Source: Prevotellaceae bacterium
Lineage (GTDB): Bacteria; Bacteroidota; Bacteroidia; Bacteroidales; Bacteroidaceae
Length of the DNA: 36,144 nucleotides
Direction of reading: 5' to 3'
Assembly: GCA_028723525.1 (NCBI GenBank)
Contig: JAQYET010000120.1
Span: 1-36,144, forward strand
Every line of letters begins with the position of its first letter. Within the stretch, counting starts at the first letter, position 1. Under the pieces are notes generated by a model, which saw only the letters and a program-made list of their open reading frames with translations, was not told the DNA's origin and ran no database searches. The position numbers were made by a program, and so were the translations under genes. Positions 1-12,834 of this stretch are shown piece by piece.

Positions 1-28
1 CAAACTAAAAGCGCCTAACTGGCCCGGT

Positions 29-95
29 AACACCGCCGATTTTCCATTCCAATTCCGGCGATTTAACCGGGAAATTTCGCCGATTTTACTTTTCA
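29..95. repeat. 22-bp CGCCGATTTT repeat array, copy 1
   Basis: Three units built around CGCCGATTTT or its variant CCGGCGATTT occur at a spacing of about 22-23 bases, with AATT/AAATTT in front of the core and TTTAC or TTTCC after it. The same unit recurs at 11461-11555 and 27412-27505. Each core is partly self-complementary (AAATCGGCGATTT-like), so units can pair with one another. The function is unknown. All three copies lie between transcription units. Confidence 0.75.
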
Positions 96-175
96 CGATA
101 TACCAAAGCGCGCAGCGATATACCGTTGACGCACTGCCGAGAGCATATCTTTTAACGCCGGGAAGAAAATGTTTT

Positions 176-191
176 ATGCAAACGTTTGCAT
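176..191. promoter_or_regulatory. LacI-family-like operator palindrome
   Basis: ATGCAAACGTTTGCAT is a perfect 16-bp palindrome with a central CG. The GCAAACGTTTGC core is the classic form of operators bound by LacI/GalR-family regulators (PurR and CcpA/MalR-like sites). It sits about 55 bases upstream of the -7 box of the starch operon, centred near -75. That position, together with the poor -33 box, suits an activator site or a distal operator better than simple promoter occlusion. The palindrome is seen directly; its regulator is inferred and is not encoded in this window. Confidence 0.65.
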
Positions 192-245
192 TATATAAAC
201 TAATGAAATGCAAAGGCTTAGGTGCAATTTCTCTGTCTTTTCGCT

Positions 246-253
246 TATCTTTG
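246..253 (+). promoter_or_regulatory. Bacteroidetes -7 box of the starch operon
   Basis: TATCTTTG matches the Bacteroidetes -7 consensus TAnnTTTG. No good TTTG is found 19 bases upstream (the sequence there is GTGC), so the promoter looks weak without help. The expected transcription start, near 257-260, lies downstream of the in-frame ATG at 222 and upstream of the ATG at 288. This supports 288 as the amylase start. Confidence 0.6.
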
Positions 254-287
254 TGTCCGAAAGTATGATAATGAAAACTGCACCTTT

Positions 288-2345
288 ATGAAACATATTG
301 CTAAAACTTTTGTTGCCATTGTGCTGGCTGTGTTCTGTTCGCAGAATGTCGCAGCTCAAGGATGGCCCGAAAACTACGGCGGCGTGATGCTGCAAGGATT
401 TTACTGGGACTCGTTCTCACAGTCCAAATGGACAAAACTCGAAAGTCAGGCAGACGACCTTGCCGCCACGTTCAGCCTGATATGGATTCCGCAGAGCGGC
501 AAATGCTTGGAACAACACAACGTGATGGGCTACACACCATACTATTATTTCAATCAGAACAGCAGTTTCGGAACAGAACAGGAACTGCGTTCGATGATAC
601 AGACGTTCAAGTCTAAGGGGCTCGGAACGGTGGCAGACGTCGTTGTAAACCACCATAACACAACAGGGTGGTGGACTTTCCCGGCAGAGGAATATCGCGG
701 AACAACCTACCAATTCCAAACCACCGACATCGTGAACAACGACGATTACGACAGCAATACCAAACAATATAAAACCCGCGAACAGGCAGAGAAAGACGGT
801 GTGACGCTGAGCAGCAACGCCGATGAGGGCGAAGACTGGGACGGTATGCGCGATCTCGACCATAAAAGCGCAAACGTGCAGAAGATAGTCATGGCATACG
901 TGAAGTTCCTCAAGGACGACCTCGGCTATTCAGGCTTCAGATACGACATGGTGAAAGGCTTCGGCGGAGAGCACGTTGCCGACTATAACGACGCTGCGGG
1001 GATAGAATTTTCGGTGGGCGAGTGCTGGGACGGCAACTCCGTTATCAAGAACTGGATTGATGCAACGGGAAAAAAGAGCGCGGCGTTCGACTTCCAATTC
1101 CGTTATAATGTCCGCGACGCAATCAACGCCAACGACTGGCGACGACTCAACTCCACCAACAACCTCATGCACGACCCTGCCTACAACCGCTACGCCGTGA
1201 CATTCGTGGAGAACCACGACACCGAGAAGCGCGCCGGCGCAGAGCAAGACCCGATAAGGCGCGACACGCTGGCAGCAAACGCATACCTCATCGCCATGCC
1301 CGGAACGCCATGCGTGTTCTACACCCACTGGCTTGCATACAAGAGCGAGATAAAGGCGATGGTGGATGCCAGACGAGCAGCGGGAGTGACCAACACGAGT
1401 TCGTTCCTCAACCTGAAGAGCGAAGCCGGCTGCCATGCCAATGCCATTAAGGTGGGAGGAGTGAGCAGGATGGTTGTGGCTGTGGGCAATAACGCGGCGT
1501 CATTCACCCCCTCCGGCGCATACACTCTCGCTCTCTCGGGCTATCATTACCGCTACTTCCTTGCCAAAAGCCTTGAAACGGCATGGGCAGACAGGAGCTC
1601 CGGCGTTTATGACGACGCTTTCAAGGTGCGCCTCACGGCTGTGAGCCAGAGCGACGGAGCACAAATAGTGTTCACAACCGACGGCAGCACACCCACGGCA
1701 GGCAGCAGAAAGGTGGCAAGCGGCACCGAAATTGACATCGAAGAGAGCTGTACGCTGAAGGTGGGAATGTTAATCTCCGGAAGCGTCAGCGGAGTGATAG
1801 AGCGCAGTTACACGATAAATAAACACACATTCGAGCCAAAGACCGTGACAGTCTATTGCCGCGTGGATGAAGGAGTGCCCGGTTGGACATCGATGAACTA
1901 CTGGACATGGAGCGATTTCGGGCATGCCCCGGCAAACACTTCTTGGCCCGGCGACCGCATCACGGCGACAAAACAGGCAGACGGAAAGACGTGGTACTAC
2001 AAGGATTTCACGCTCACGAGCGAAGACGACTACGTAAACTTCGTGTTCAGCAACGGCAGCGGTTTGCCGCAGTCGGTGAATGTGGAGAACGTGAAAACCA
2101 CCAAATTCTTCGTGATACGCAACGAGAAAGACACGCAGGGGCACTATCTCGTGGATGATGTCTCGGCAACATCGGCTGTGGAGGGCGTCATCGACAATGC
2201 CGACAACCGCCCGCTGCCTCTCACAATCTACACCATCGACGGGCGACTCATCCGCCGCTTGCCGGCAGGAACACCCGAAGGCGACGCCCTAAACGGACTG
2301 CCGCGGGGAATGTATGTGGTGAACGGAAAGAAAATGGCACGCTGA
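288..2345 (+). CDS. Secreted GH13 alpha-amylase with CBM26-like module
   Basis: This is a 685-aa exported enzyme that should cleave internal alpha-1,4 bonds of starch. Residues 1-24 are a signal peptide ending VAAQ. The four GH13 regions are visible: DVVVNHH (about 118), GFRYDMVKGF (nucleophile D220), SVGECWDG (acid/base E245) and FVENHD (D311). After the catalytic domain come a chitobiase C-terminal-like beta domain with TTDGSTPT (about 445-510) and a CBM26-like starch-binding module (about 517-610, Trp-rich MNYWTWSDF). The last 40 residues (IYTIDGR...LPRGMYVVNGKK) form a tail typical of exported Prevotella-type proteins, possibly a sorting or anchoring signal. An in-frame ATG at 222 exists, but the -7 box lies between it and 288 and the signal peptide starts at 288. 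It is the first gene of the starch operon. Confidence in the family is high; exact product specificity cannot be read from sequence. Confidence 0.93.
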   Translation: MKHIAKTFVAIVLAVFCSQNVAAQGWPENYGGVMLQGFYWDSFSQSKWTKLESQADDLAATFSLIWIPQSGKCLEQHNVMGYTPYYYFNQNSSFGTEQELRSMIQTFKSKGLGTVADVVVNHHNTTGWWTFPAEEYRGTTYQFQTTDIVNNDDYDSNTKQYKTREQAEKDGVTLSSNADEGEDWDGMRDLDHKSANVQKIVMAYVKFLKDDLGYSGFRYDMVKGFGGEHVADYNDAAGIEFSVGECWDGNSVIKNWIDATGKKSAAFDFQFRYNVRDAINANDWRRLNSTNNLMHDPAYNRYAVTFVENHDTEKRAGAEQDPIRRDTLAANAYLIAMPGTPCVFYTHWLAYKSEIKAMVDARRAAGVTNTSSFLNLKSEAGCHANAIKVGGVSRMVVAVGNNAASFTPSGAYTLALSGYHYRYFLAKSLETAWADRSSGVYDDAFKVRLTAVSQSDGAQIVFTTDGSTPTAGSRKVASGTEIDIEESCTLKVGMLISGSVSGVIERSYTINKHTFEPKTVTVYCRVDEGVPGWTSMNYWTWSDFGHAPANTSWPGDRITATKQADGKTWYYKDFTLTSEDDYVNFVFSNGSGLPQSVNVENVKTTKFFVIRNEKDTQGHYLVDDVSATSAVEGVIDNADNRPLPLTIYTIDGRLIRRLPAGTPEGDALNGLPRGMYVVNGKKMAR

Positions 2346-2389
2346 GCGATGCCCCGAAAATATGATTTCACACCCAAATAACAACCATA

Positions 2390-7364
<4,975 letters not shown>

Positions 7365-7378
7365 CCGATAAAATCCTT

Positions 7379-9337
7379 ATGAAAAAAATCATACTGGCAG
7401 GCATACTGCACATGCTTATATTAACTATGGCAGCAGCGCAGGACTTCGACTTCAACGAGGTGGCATACACTCCGGAGCAGACAACGTTCCGGCTCTTCGC
7501 TCCTAAGGATGCGAAGGAGGTGGCTGTGGAATATAGAATGCCGACGGAAAACGGTGCCGGGAAGCCGTGGGAATTAGTGAGAATGATGCTTGACAGAAGC
7601 GGGATATGGACGACAACGGTGAAGCACGACCTCGCAGGTCGGCGTTATCGGTTTGTCGTTGACGGTCGTCGCTCGCCGGGAGTGTTCGCCAAGGCGGTGG
7701 GCGTGAACGGTAAGGAGGGTGCGATTATCGACCTGAGCAAGACCAATCCTGCGGGGTGGGGGAGTGACAGACGGCCCGAAATAAAGTCGCCAACCGACCT
7801 CGTAATCTACGAGATGCACCACCGCGACTTCTCTATATCGCCCTCGTCGGGCATTATCAACAAGGGAAAGTTCCTCGCACTGACCGAACCGAGAGCCATA
7901 ACCCACCTGAAGATGCTGGGGATTAACGCCGTGCATATACTGCCGTCTTACGACTACGGGTCGGTTGATGAGACGCAACTCGACCGCCGGAAGTATAATT
8001 GGGGCTACGACCCGGTGAACTATAACGTGCCCGACGGTTCTTACAGCACCGACCCTTATGACCCCGAAGTGCGCATAAGGGAGTTCAAGCAGATGGTTCA
8101 GACGTTGCACAGAGCCGGCATCCGGGTAATCCTCGACGTGGTATATAACCACACCTACGACATAGAAAACAGCAATTTTCAGAACACTTACCCCGATTAT
8201 TACTACCGTAAGAACCCAGACTGGACATATAGCAACGGCTCGGGATGCGGCAACGAGACCGCTTCAGACATGCCGATGATGAGGCGGTTCATGATAGAAT
8301 CGGTGAAACACTGGATTAACGAATACCATATCGACGGCTTCCGCTTCGACCTTATGGGCGTTCATGACATTGAGACGATGAACGAAATACGCAAGGCTGT
8401 GGATGCGATTGACCCTACCATATTTATATATGGTGAGGGCTGGAGTGCCGGGGCATGCGCTTTCCCTGCCGAAAAACTTGCCATGAAGGCCAACATGTCG
8501 CAACTTCCGCGCATCGCTGCGTTCTCCGATGAGATGCGCGACGGACTGCGCGGACCGTTCTCCGACGACTCAAAAGGGGCTTTCCTCGCAGGAGTGGCAG
8601 GCGAGGAGGAGAGCATCAAGTTCGGCATTGCGGGCTGCATAGCTCATCCGCAGGTGGATATGTCGCTCGTGAACTACTCAAAGCAGGCATGGGCGGCAGA
8701 GCCTACGCAGATGATTTCATACGTGAGTTGCCATGACGACATGTGCCTCACCGACCGTTTGAAGACCTCAATGGAGGCTCTTGATACGGCGCGCGACGGC
8801 AGCGCGGCGTCAACGGCAGGGCGTAACAATCCTCTGGCTGCCCTGTCATGTCTCGCACAGACTGCCGTACTGACCTCGCAGGGCGTGCCCTTCATCTTCT
8901 GTGGCGAGGAGATGCTGCGCGACAAGAAAGGTGTTCACAACTCATTCGAGTCGCCCGACAGCGTCAATGCCGTTGACTGGAGCAACCTGAAACGCTATCC
9001 GGAGGTGTTCGCTTACTACAAGAACATGATACAACTGCGCAAAAATCACCCCGCCTTCCGCCTCGGCAGTGCCGAACTTGTGCGCCGACACCTGCAATTC
9101 CTGCCTACACAACCCTGCCTTGTGGCATACCGGCTGGTGGATAATGCCGGCGGCGACGCTTGGAAAAACATCTATGTGGTGCTCAACGGCAATGCCGGCG
9201 AGTGTGAGGTTGAAGTGCCGGAAGGCAATTACACCGTGGTTTGTGCAGAGGGTGTGGTGAACGAGAAAGGAATAAGAAACCTGTCGGGAGGCATCGTCAG
9301 CGTGGCTCCCCGGTCGGCATTGATATTCCATGACTGA
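7379..9337 (+). CDS. pulA: Type I pullulanase (GH13_14 type)
   Basis: This is a 652-aa exported debranching enzyme that should hydrolyse alpha-1,6 links of pullulan and branched dextrins. It has a signal peptide (MKKIILAG...MAAAQ), an N-terminal CBM48-like beta domain (TTFRLFAPKDAKEV), and the pullulanase signature YNWGYDPVNY near residue 205. The GH13 regions follow: DVVYNHTY, GFRFDLMG (nucleophile D324), YGEGWSAG (acid/base E353) and SCHDDMCL (D453). The YNWGYDP signature separates it from isoamylases and neopullulanases. It starts 14 bases after the GH97 gene in the same operon. It would remove branches so that the GH97 and neopullulanase enzymes can finish degradation. Confidence 0.93.
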   Translation: MKKIILAGILHMLILTMAAAQDFDFNEVAYTPEQTTFRLFAPKDAKEVAVEYRMPTENGAGKPWELVRMMLDRSGIWTTTVKHDLAGRRYRFVVDGRRSPGVFAKAVGVNGKEGAIIDLSKTNPAGWGSDRRPEIKSPTDLVIYEMHHRDFSISPSSGIINKGKFLALTEPRAITHLKMLGINAVHILPSYDYGSVDETQLDRRKYNWGYDPVNYNVPDGSYSTDPYDPEVRIREFKQMVQTLHRAGIRVILDVVYNHTYDIENSNFQNTYPDYYYRKNPDWTYSNGSGCGNETASDMPMMRRFMIESVKHWINEYHIDGFRFDLMGVHDIETMNEIRKAVDAIDPTIFIYGEGWSAGACAFPAEKLAMKANMSQLPRIAAFSDEMRDGLRGPFSDDSKGAFLAGVAGEEESIKFGIAGCIAHPQVDMSLVNYSKQAWAAEPTQMISYVSCHDDMCLTDRLKTSMEALDTARDGSAASTAGRNNPLAALSCLAQTAVLTSQGVPFIFCGEEMLRDKKGVHNSFESPDSVNAVDWSNLKRYPEVFAYYKNMIQLRKNHPAFRLGSAELVRRHLQFLPTQPCLVAYRLVDNAGGDAWKNIYVVLNGNAGECEVEVPEGNYTVVCAEGVVNEKGIRNLSGGIVSVAPRSALIFHD

Positions 9338-9366
9338 TAAAATATAATCTATTGAAATATAAAGAC

Positions 9367-11352
9367 ATGTATCGCATATTGTTATCTGTGTTGTTCTTTG
9401 CTGCCATATCGATGACGAAGGCAGCACCGGTGAAGGTGAACAGGATTGACCCCACCGACTGGTATGTAGGCATGAAGGATGCCTCTCTACAGTTAATGGT
9501 TTACGGGGAGAACATTCGCGAGACCGATGTGACCACCGACTACGCCGGAGTAAGGATAGACAGCGTGGCTCGTCTCGACAGTCCGAACTACCTCTTCGTT
9601 TATCTTAACCTGAAAGATGCGCAGCCCGGAACGATGAAACTGAAGTTCACGGCCCGCAAGGGGAGCAGGGCAAAGGGCTCGTTCACGGCTTCCTACAGGC
9701 TGAAGGCTCGCGAGAAAGCGGGCGAGGAGCGTGTGGGCTTCTCTAATGCGGATGTGCTCTACATGCTTATGCCCGACCGTTTCGCGTCGAGCGGGAAATA
9801 TACCACGCCGCAGGCTGCGGCAAAACTGCGTGCCCGACTTAATGAATATGTTGTCGATCGCACTGCCCCTTCGCTGCGTCACGGCGGCGACCTTGAGGGC
9901 ATACGCAGCCACCTCGACTATTTCAACGAACTCGGTGTCACCGCTCTTTGGCTCACACCGGTGCTCGAAAACAACTCTCCCGACAACTCGCTTGGCTACA
10001 GCACATATCACGGTTATGCCACGACAGACTACTATCGGGTTGACCCACGCTTCGGAACTAACGAGGAATACCGTGCCCTTACCGACGAGGCGCACCGCAA
10101 GGGACTGAAGGTTGTCATGGATATGATTTTCAATCATTGCGGCTTTGAACATCCGTGGGTTGCCGACATGCCGAGCAACGACTGGTTTAACCTGCACGAG
10201 TGGCTGAAAGAGTCGGGCGGCACGTCGAACCCCGAGGGCACAAGTTTCAGGCAGACGAGTTATAAACTGACGCCCGTGATTGACCCTTACGCCTCGGAGA
10301 TAGACAAGAGCGAGACCACGCAAGGCTGGTTTGTGCCCACAATGCCCGACCTTAACCAGCGCAATCCTCACGTGATGAAGTATCTGATACAGAACAGTAT
10401 CTGGTGGATTGAGACTGTAGGCATCGACGGAATACGCATGGACACCTATCCGTATGCTTACGCCGAGGGCATGGCGCAGTGGATGATGACCATCAATGAA
10501 GAATATCCCAACTTCAATGTCGTGGGCGAGACGTGGGTCACAGAGCCTGCATACACCGCGGCATGGCAGAAAGACAGTCGCCTGATGGCTCCGACGGAAG
10601 ACGCTTCCGAGCCGAAGCAGAGAAAGAACTCTTATCTGAAATCTGTCATGGACTTCTCTTTCTTCGACCGCCTTTCAAAGGCGAAGCACGAGGAAACTGA
10701 CGCTTGGTGGGAGGGACTGAACCGAATATACAATTCGTTCCTGTATGATTATCTGTATGAGAACCCCGATAATGTGATGGCTTTCATCGATAATCACGAC
10801 ACCGACCGCTTCCTTGGCAACGGCTGCGACACCCTCGTCTTGAAGCAGGCTCTCGCCCTCCTGCTCACCGTGAGGAGAACTCCGCAACTCTATTATGGCA
10901 CGGAAATCCTGATGAACGGCACGAAAGAAATCACCGACGGTGATGTGAGATGCGACTTCCCCGGCGGCTTTCCGGGCGACACTCGCAATGCCTTCACCGC
11001 CGAAGGACGCTCGCCGGAGGAAAACGCCATGTTCGACTGGCTCTCCCGACTGCTGCATTGGCGTCGCGGAAACGACATCGTGACACGCGGAAGCATGAAG
11101 CACTTCATACCTTATGACGGCATCTATGTCGTTTCGCGTGAGTATAACGGTCGCGGGGTGATTGTGGTTCTCAACGGCACCGACCGCCGGCAGCAGCTCG
11201 ACGCCTCACGTTACAGAGAACTGTTTGCCGGCATCCCTGCCTCTGCCACCGCCGTTTCAGTGCAGACAAGAGACGTAATAACCGGCAAACAGGTGACATT
11301 CGACAACGCCCTTTCGCTCTCTCCGAGAGAAACAATGATACTGGAGTACTGA
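9367..11352 (+). CDS. susA: SusA-like neopullulanase/cyclomaltodextrinase (GH13)
   Basis: The protein has 661 aa. ATG 9367 is chosen because it opens a good signal peptide (MYRILLSVLFFAAISMTKAA); an in-frame TTG at 9352 is less likely. Residues ~25-110 form a cyclomaltodextrinase N-terminal beta domain (VNRIDPTDWYVGMK, then VYLNLKDAQPGTMKLKF). The barrel carries DMIFNHCG, GIDGIRMDTYPYA (nucleophile D359), VVGETW (acid/base E388) and FIDNHDTDRF (D478), followed by a C-terminal beta domain. This architecture is that of Bacteroides SusA, a periplasmic neopullulanase. SusG is also GH13 but is a lipoprotein and lacks this N-domain; no lipobox Cys is seen here. It is the last gene of the operon, followed by a terminator at 11396-11427. 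Confidence 0.88.
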   Translation: MYRILLSVLFFAAISMTKAAPVKVNRIDPTDWYVGMKDASLQLMVYGENIRETDVTTDYAGVRIDSVARLDSPNYLFVYLNLKDAQPGTMKLKFTARKGSRAKGSFTASYRLKAREKAGEERVGFSNADVLYMLMPDRFASSGKYTTPQAAAKLRARLNEYVVDRTAPSLRHGGDLEGIRSHLDYFNELGVTALWLTPVLENNSPDNSLGYSTYHGYATTDYYRVDPRFGTNEEYRALTDEAHRKGLKVVMDMIFNHCGFEHPWVADMPSNDWFNLHEWLKESGGTSNPEGTSFRQTSYKLTPVIDPYASEIDKSETTQGWFVPTMPDLNQRNPHVMKYLIQNSIWWIETVGIDGIRMDTYPYAYAEGMAQWMMTINEEYPNFNVVGETWVTEPAYTAAWQKDSRLMAPTEDASEPKQRKNSYLKSVMDFSFFDRLSKAKHEETDAWWEGLNRIYNSFLYDYLYENPDNVMAFIDNHDTDRFLGNGCDTLVLKQALALLLTVRRTPQLYYGTEILMNGTKEITDGDVRCDFPGGFPGDTRNAFTAEGRSPEENAMFDWLSRLLHWRRGNDIVTRGSMKHFIPYDGIYVVSREYNGRGVIVVLNGTDRRQQLDASRYRELFAGIPASATAVSVQTRDVITGKQVTFDNALSLSPRETMILEY

Positions 11353-11395
11353 CCGGCATAAAGCAGTATCCGGCTGAAGCGGCACAACGCCTTTT

Positions 11396-11427
11396 ACTGT
11401 CATACCGTATATGGCAGTCCGTTTTTT
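11396..11427 (+). terminator. Intrinsic terminator of the starch operon
   Basis: ACTGTCATA (11396-11404) pairs with TATGGCAGT (11410-11418) over 9 bp with one G-U wobble and a 5-base loop. A run of six T follows at 11422-11427. It lies 43 bases after the stop of the last starch gene. Confidence 0.8.
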
Positions 11428-11460
11428 GTGCTTTCAGAGCATGTCCTGCCAACTATAGCA

Positions 11461-11555
11461 ATGCAAAATCGCCGAAATTGATGACCAAAATCGGCGGAAT
11501 TGCATTGCAAAATCGGCGATTTTACCCGGCAATCTCGCCGATTTTACTTTGCGAT
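11461..11555. repeat. 22-bp CGCCGATTTT repeat array, copy 2
   Basis: Four units at about 22-base spacing: two in the reverse sense (AAAATCGCCGAAATTG and AAAATCGGCGGAATTG) and two in the forward sense (AAATCGGCGATTTTACC and CTCGCCGATTTTACTTTG). The halves are roughly inverted relative to each other. The array is followed by GCGATATATCG and, 29 bases on, by TGAAGCA, which is also found after array 3. Confidence 0.8.
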
Positions 11556-11649
11556 ATATCGTCAATGATTGAGTGAAGCATAATAAAACGCGTTGCATTT
11601 TAGTATAAACCACCGCCCTGCCACAAGGTTTTTGTTCTGCAAAACACCC

Positions 11650-11713
11650 GATTTGCCCGACTGTTCCGACCAACCTGATTACTCCGATTGCCCACATCAG
11701 GTTGGCATTTTTT
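11650..11713 (+). terminator. 9-bp repeat tract ending in a terminator-like hairpin
   Basis: Five 9-bp units of the form GAttnnnCC (GATTTGCCC, GACTGTTCC, GACCAACCT, GATTACTCC, GATTGCCCA) run from 11650 to 11694. CCAACCTGAT (11670-11679) pairs perfectly with ATCAGGTTGG (11696-11705), and a T run follows at 11708-11713. The same 9-bp family appears inside queE. It may act as a second transcription stop ahead of nrnA. Confidence 0.65.
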
Positions 11714-11726
11714 ATATGTTAATTAT

Positions 11727-11757
11727 TTTGCGTTGTGCCCTTTTTAGCGTATCTTTG
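11727..11757 (+). promoter_or_regulatory. nrnA promoter, near-leaderless
   Basis: TTTG (11727-11730), exactly 19 bases, then TATCTTTG (11750-11757) is a full match to the Bacteroidetes promoter. The ATG of nrnA begins only 8 bases after the -7 box, so the mRNA leader would be about 4-6 bases. Confidence 0.8.
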
Positions 11758-11765
11758 CAGTCACT

Positions 11766-12815
11766 ATGTATATTGAAATTCTGAAGAATGATGAGGCTGC
11801 AACGCTGAAAAGCCTGATAGAGCAGTCTGAAAAAATAGTTCTATGCTGTCATCAGAACCCCGACGGAGACGCTCTCGGCTCATGTCTCGGACTTGCCGAA
11901 TACTTGAAACGGCTGGGAAAAGAACCTTTGATTGCCATTCCCGATGCGTTCCCCGACTTCCTGCAGTGGATGCCCGACGCACAGACGATAGTGAGATTTG
12001 ACAAGCACCGCGAGACGGTGGAGGAGGCAATGGCAGGCGCGGAACTCGTGTTCTGTCTCGACTTCAACCGGCCCGAGCGGCTGGGCGACGAGATGTGTGC
12101 CGTGCTGAAGGCGTCGCCGGCAAAGAAGGTGCTGATAGACCATCACCTCGACCCGTGTCTTGAGGCTGTGCTGAGCATATCGTGCCCCGAGATGAGCAGC
12201 ACCAGCGAAATGGTGTTCCGCGCGATATGGCAGCTCGGGGGCTTTGAGGGCATGACCAAGAAAGGGGCTGTGCCTATCTACTGCGGCATGATGACAGACA
12301 CCGGAGGGTTTACTTTCAACTCGTCGCGACCGGAGATTTTCTTCATCATAAGCCAACTCCTGACAAAGGGTTTCGACAAGGATAAGGTTTATCGCAACGT
12401 GTTCCATAACTACAGCGACTGGCGGATGAGACTCATGGGGTATGTGCTGTATCAGAAGATGCGCGTGTTCCACGACTGCCATGCCGCCTACTTCACCATC
12501 TCGCGGCAAGACATGAAACGCTTCCGCTTCATAAAGGGCGACGCCGAAGGACTGGTGAACCTGCCATTGCAGATAAAGGGCGTGAGGCTGTCTATATCGC
12601 TGCGCGAAGACAGGGAGCAGGATAATCTCGTGTGGGTGAGCCTGCGCTCGGTTGACGAGGTGACATGCAACGACATCGCCGAGCGTTTCTTCAACGGCGG
12701 GGGGCATCGCAACGCATCGGGTGGCAGACTGAACTGCACGCTCGAAGAGGCTGAACAGATAGCTGTGCAGGCGATAAAGTGGAACGCTGAGCGACTGCAG
12801 GAGAACAAGAAATAG
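11766..12815 (+). CDS. nrnA: NrnA-like DHH/DHHA1 phosphoesterase (oligoribonuclease/pAp phosphatase)
   Basis: The protein has 349 aa and is cytoplasmic. DHH motifs are in order: NPDGDALGS (about 37), DFNRPERL (about 100), LIDHHLD (about 125) and DTGGFTFNSSRP (about 180). The C-terminal DHHA1 domain ends with GGGHRNASGG, the substrate-binding signature. NrnA-type enzymes degrade nanoRNAs (2-5 nt) and dephosphorylate 3'-phosphoadenosine 5'-phosphate; cyclic-dinucleotide-product hydrolysis (pGpG, pApA) is also known in the family. No internal Met offers another start before the DHH motif, so translation must begin at 11766 right after the promoter. dnaG follows after 19 bases, probably in the same transcript. 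Confidence 0.88.
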   Translation: MYIEILKNDEAATLKSLIEQSEKIVLCCHQNPDGDALGSCLGLAEYLKRLGKEPLIAIPDAFPDFLQWMPDAQTIVRFDKHRETVEEAMAGAELVFCLDFNRPERLGDEMCAVLKASPAKKVLIDHHLDPCLEAVLSISCPEMSSTSEMVFRAIWQLGGFEGMTKKGAVPIYCGMMTDTGGFTFNSSRPEIFFIISQLLTKGFDKDKVYRNVFHNYSDWRMRLMGYVLYQKMRVFHDCHAAYFTISRQDMKRFRFIKGDAEGLVNLPLQIKGVRLSISLREDREQDNLVWVSLRSVDEVTCNDIAERFFNGGGHRNASGGRLNCTLEEAEQIAVQAIKWNAERLQENKK

Positions 12816-12834
12816 ATGACAAACGGCGCAGGGT

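Larger units (their letters stand above)
11353..11765. other. Intergenic region with terminator, two repeat families and nrnA promoter
   Basis: This 413-base stretch has no credible gene. In order it holds the starch-operon terminator, a 22-bp repeat array, the motif TGAAGCATAATAAAA also seen (as TGAAGCATGAGAAAA) after array 3, a 9-bp repeat tract that ends in a second terminator-like hairpin, and the nrnA promoter. Confidence 0.8.

Noticed and set aside
222..287. Upstream in-frame start for the amylase
   Set aside because: The -7 box at 246-253 would lie inside the gene and the extra residues would precede a complete signal peptide starting at 288.
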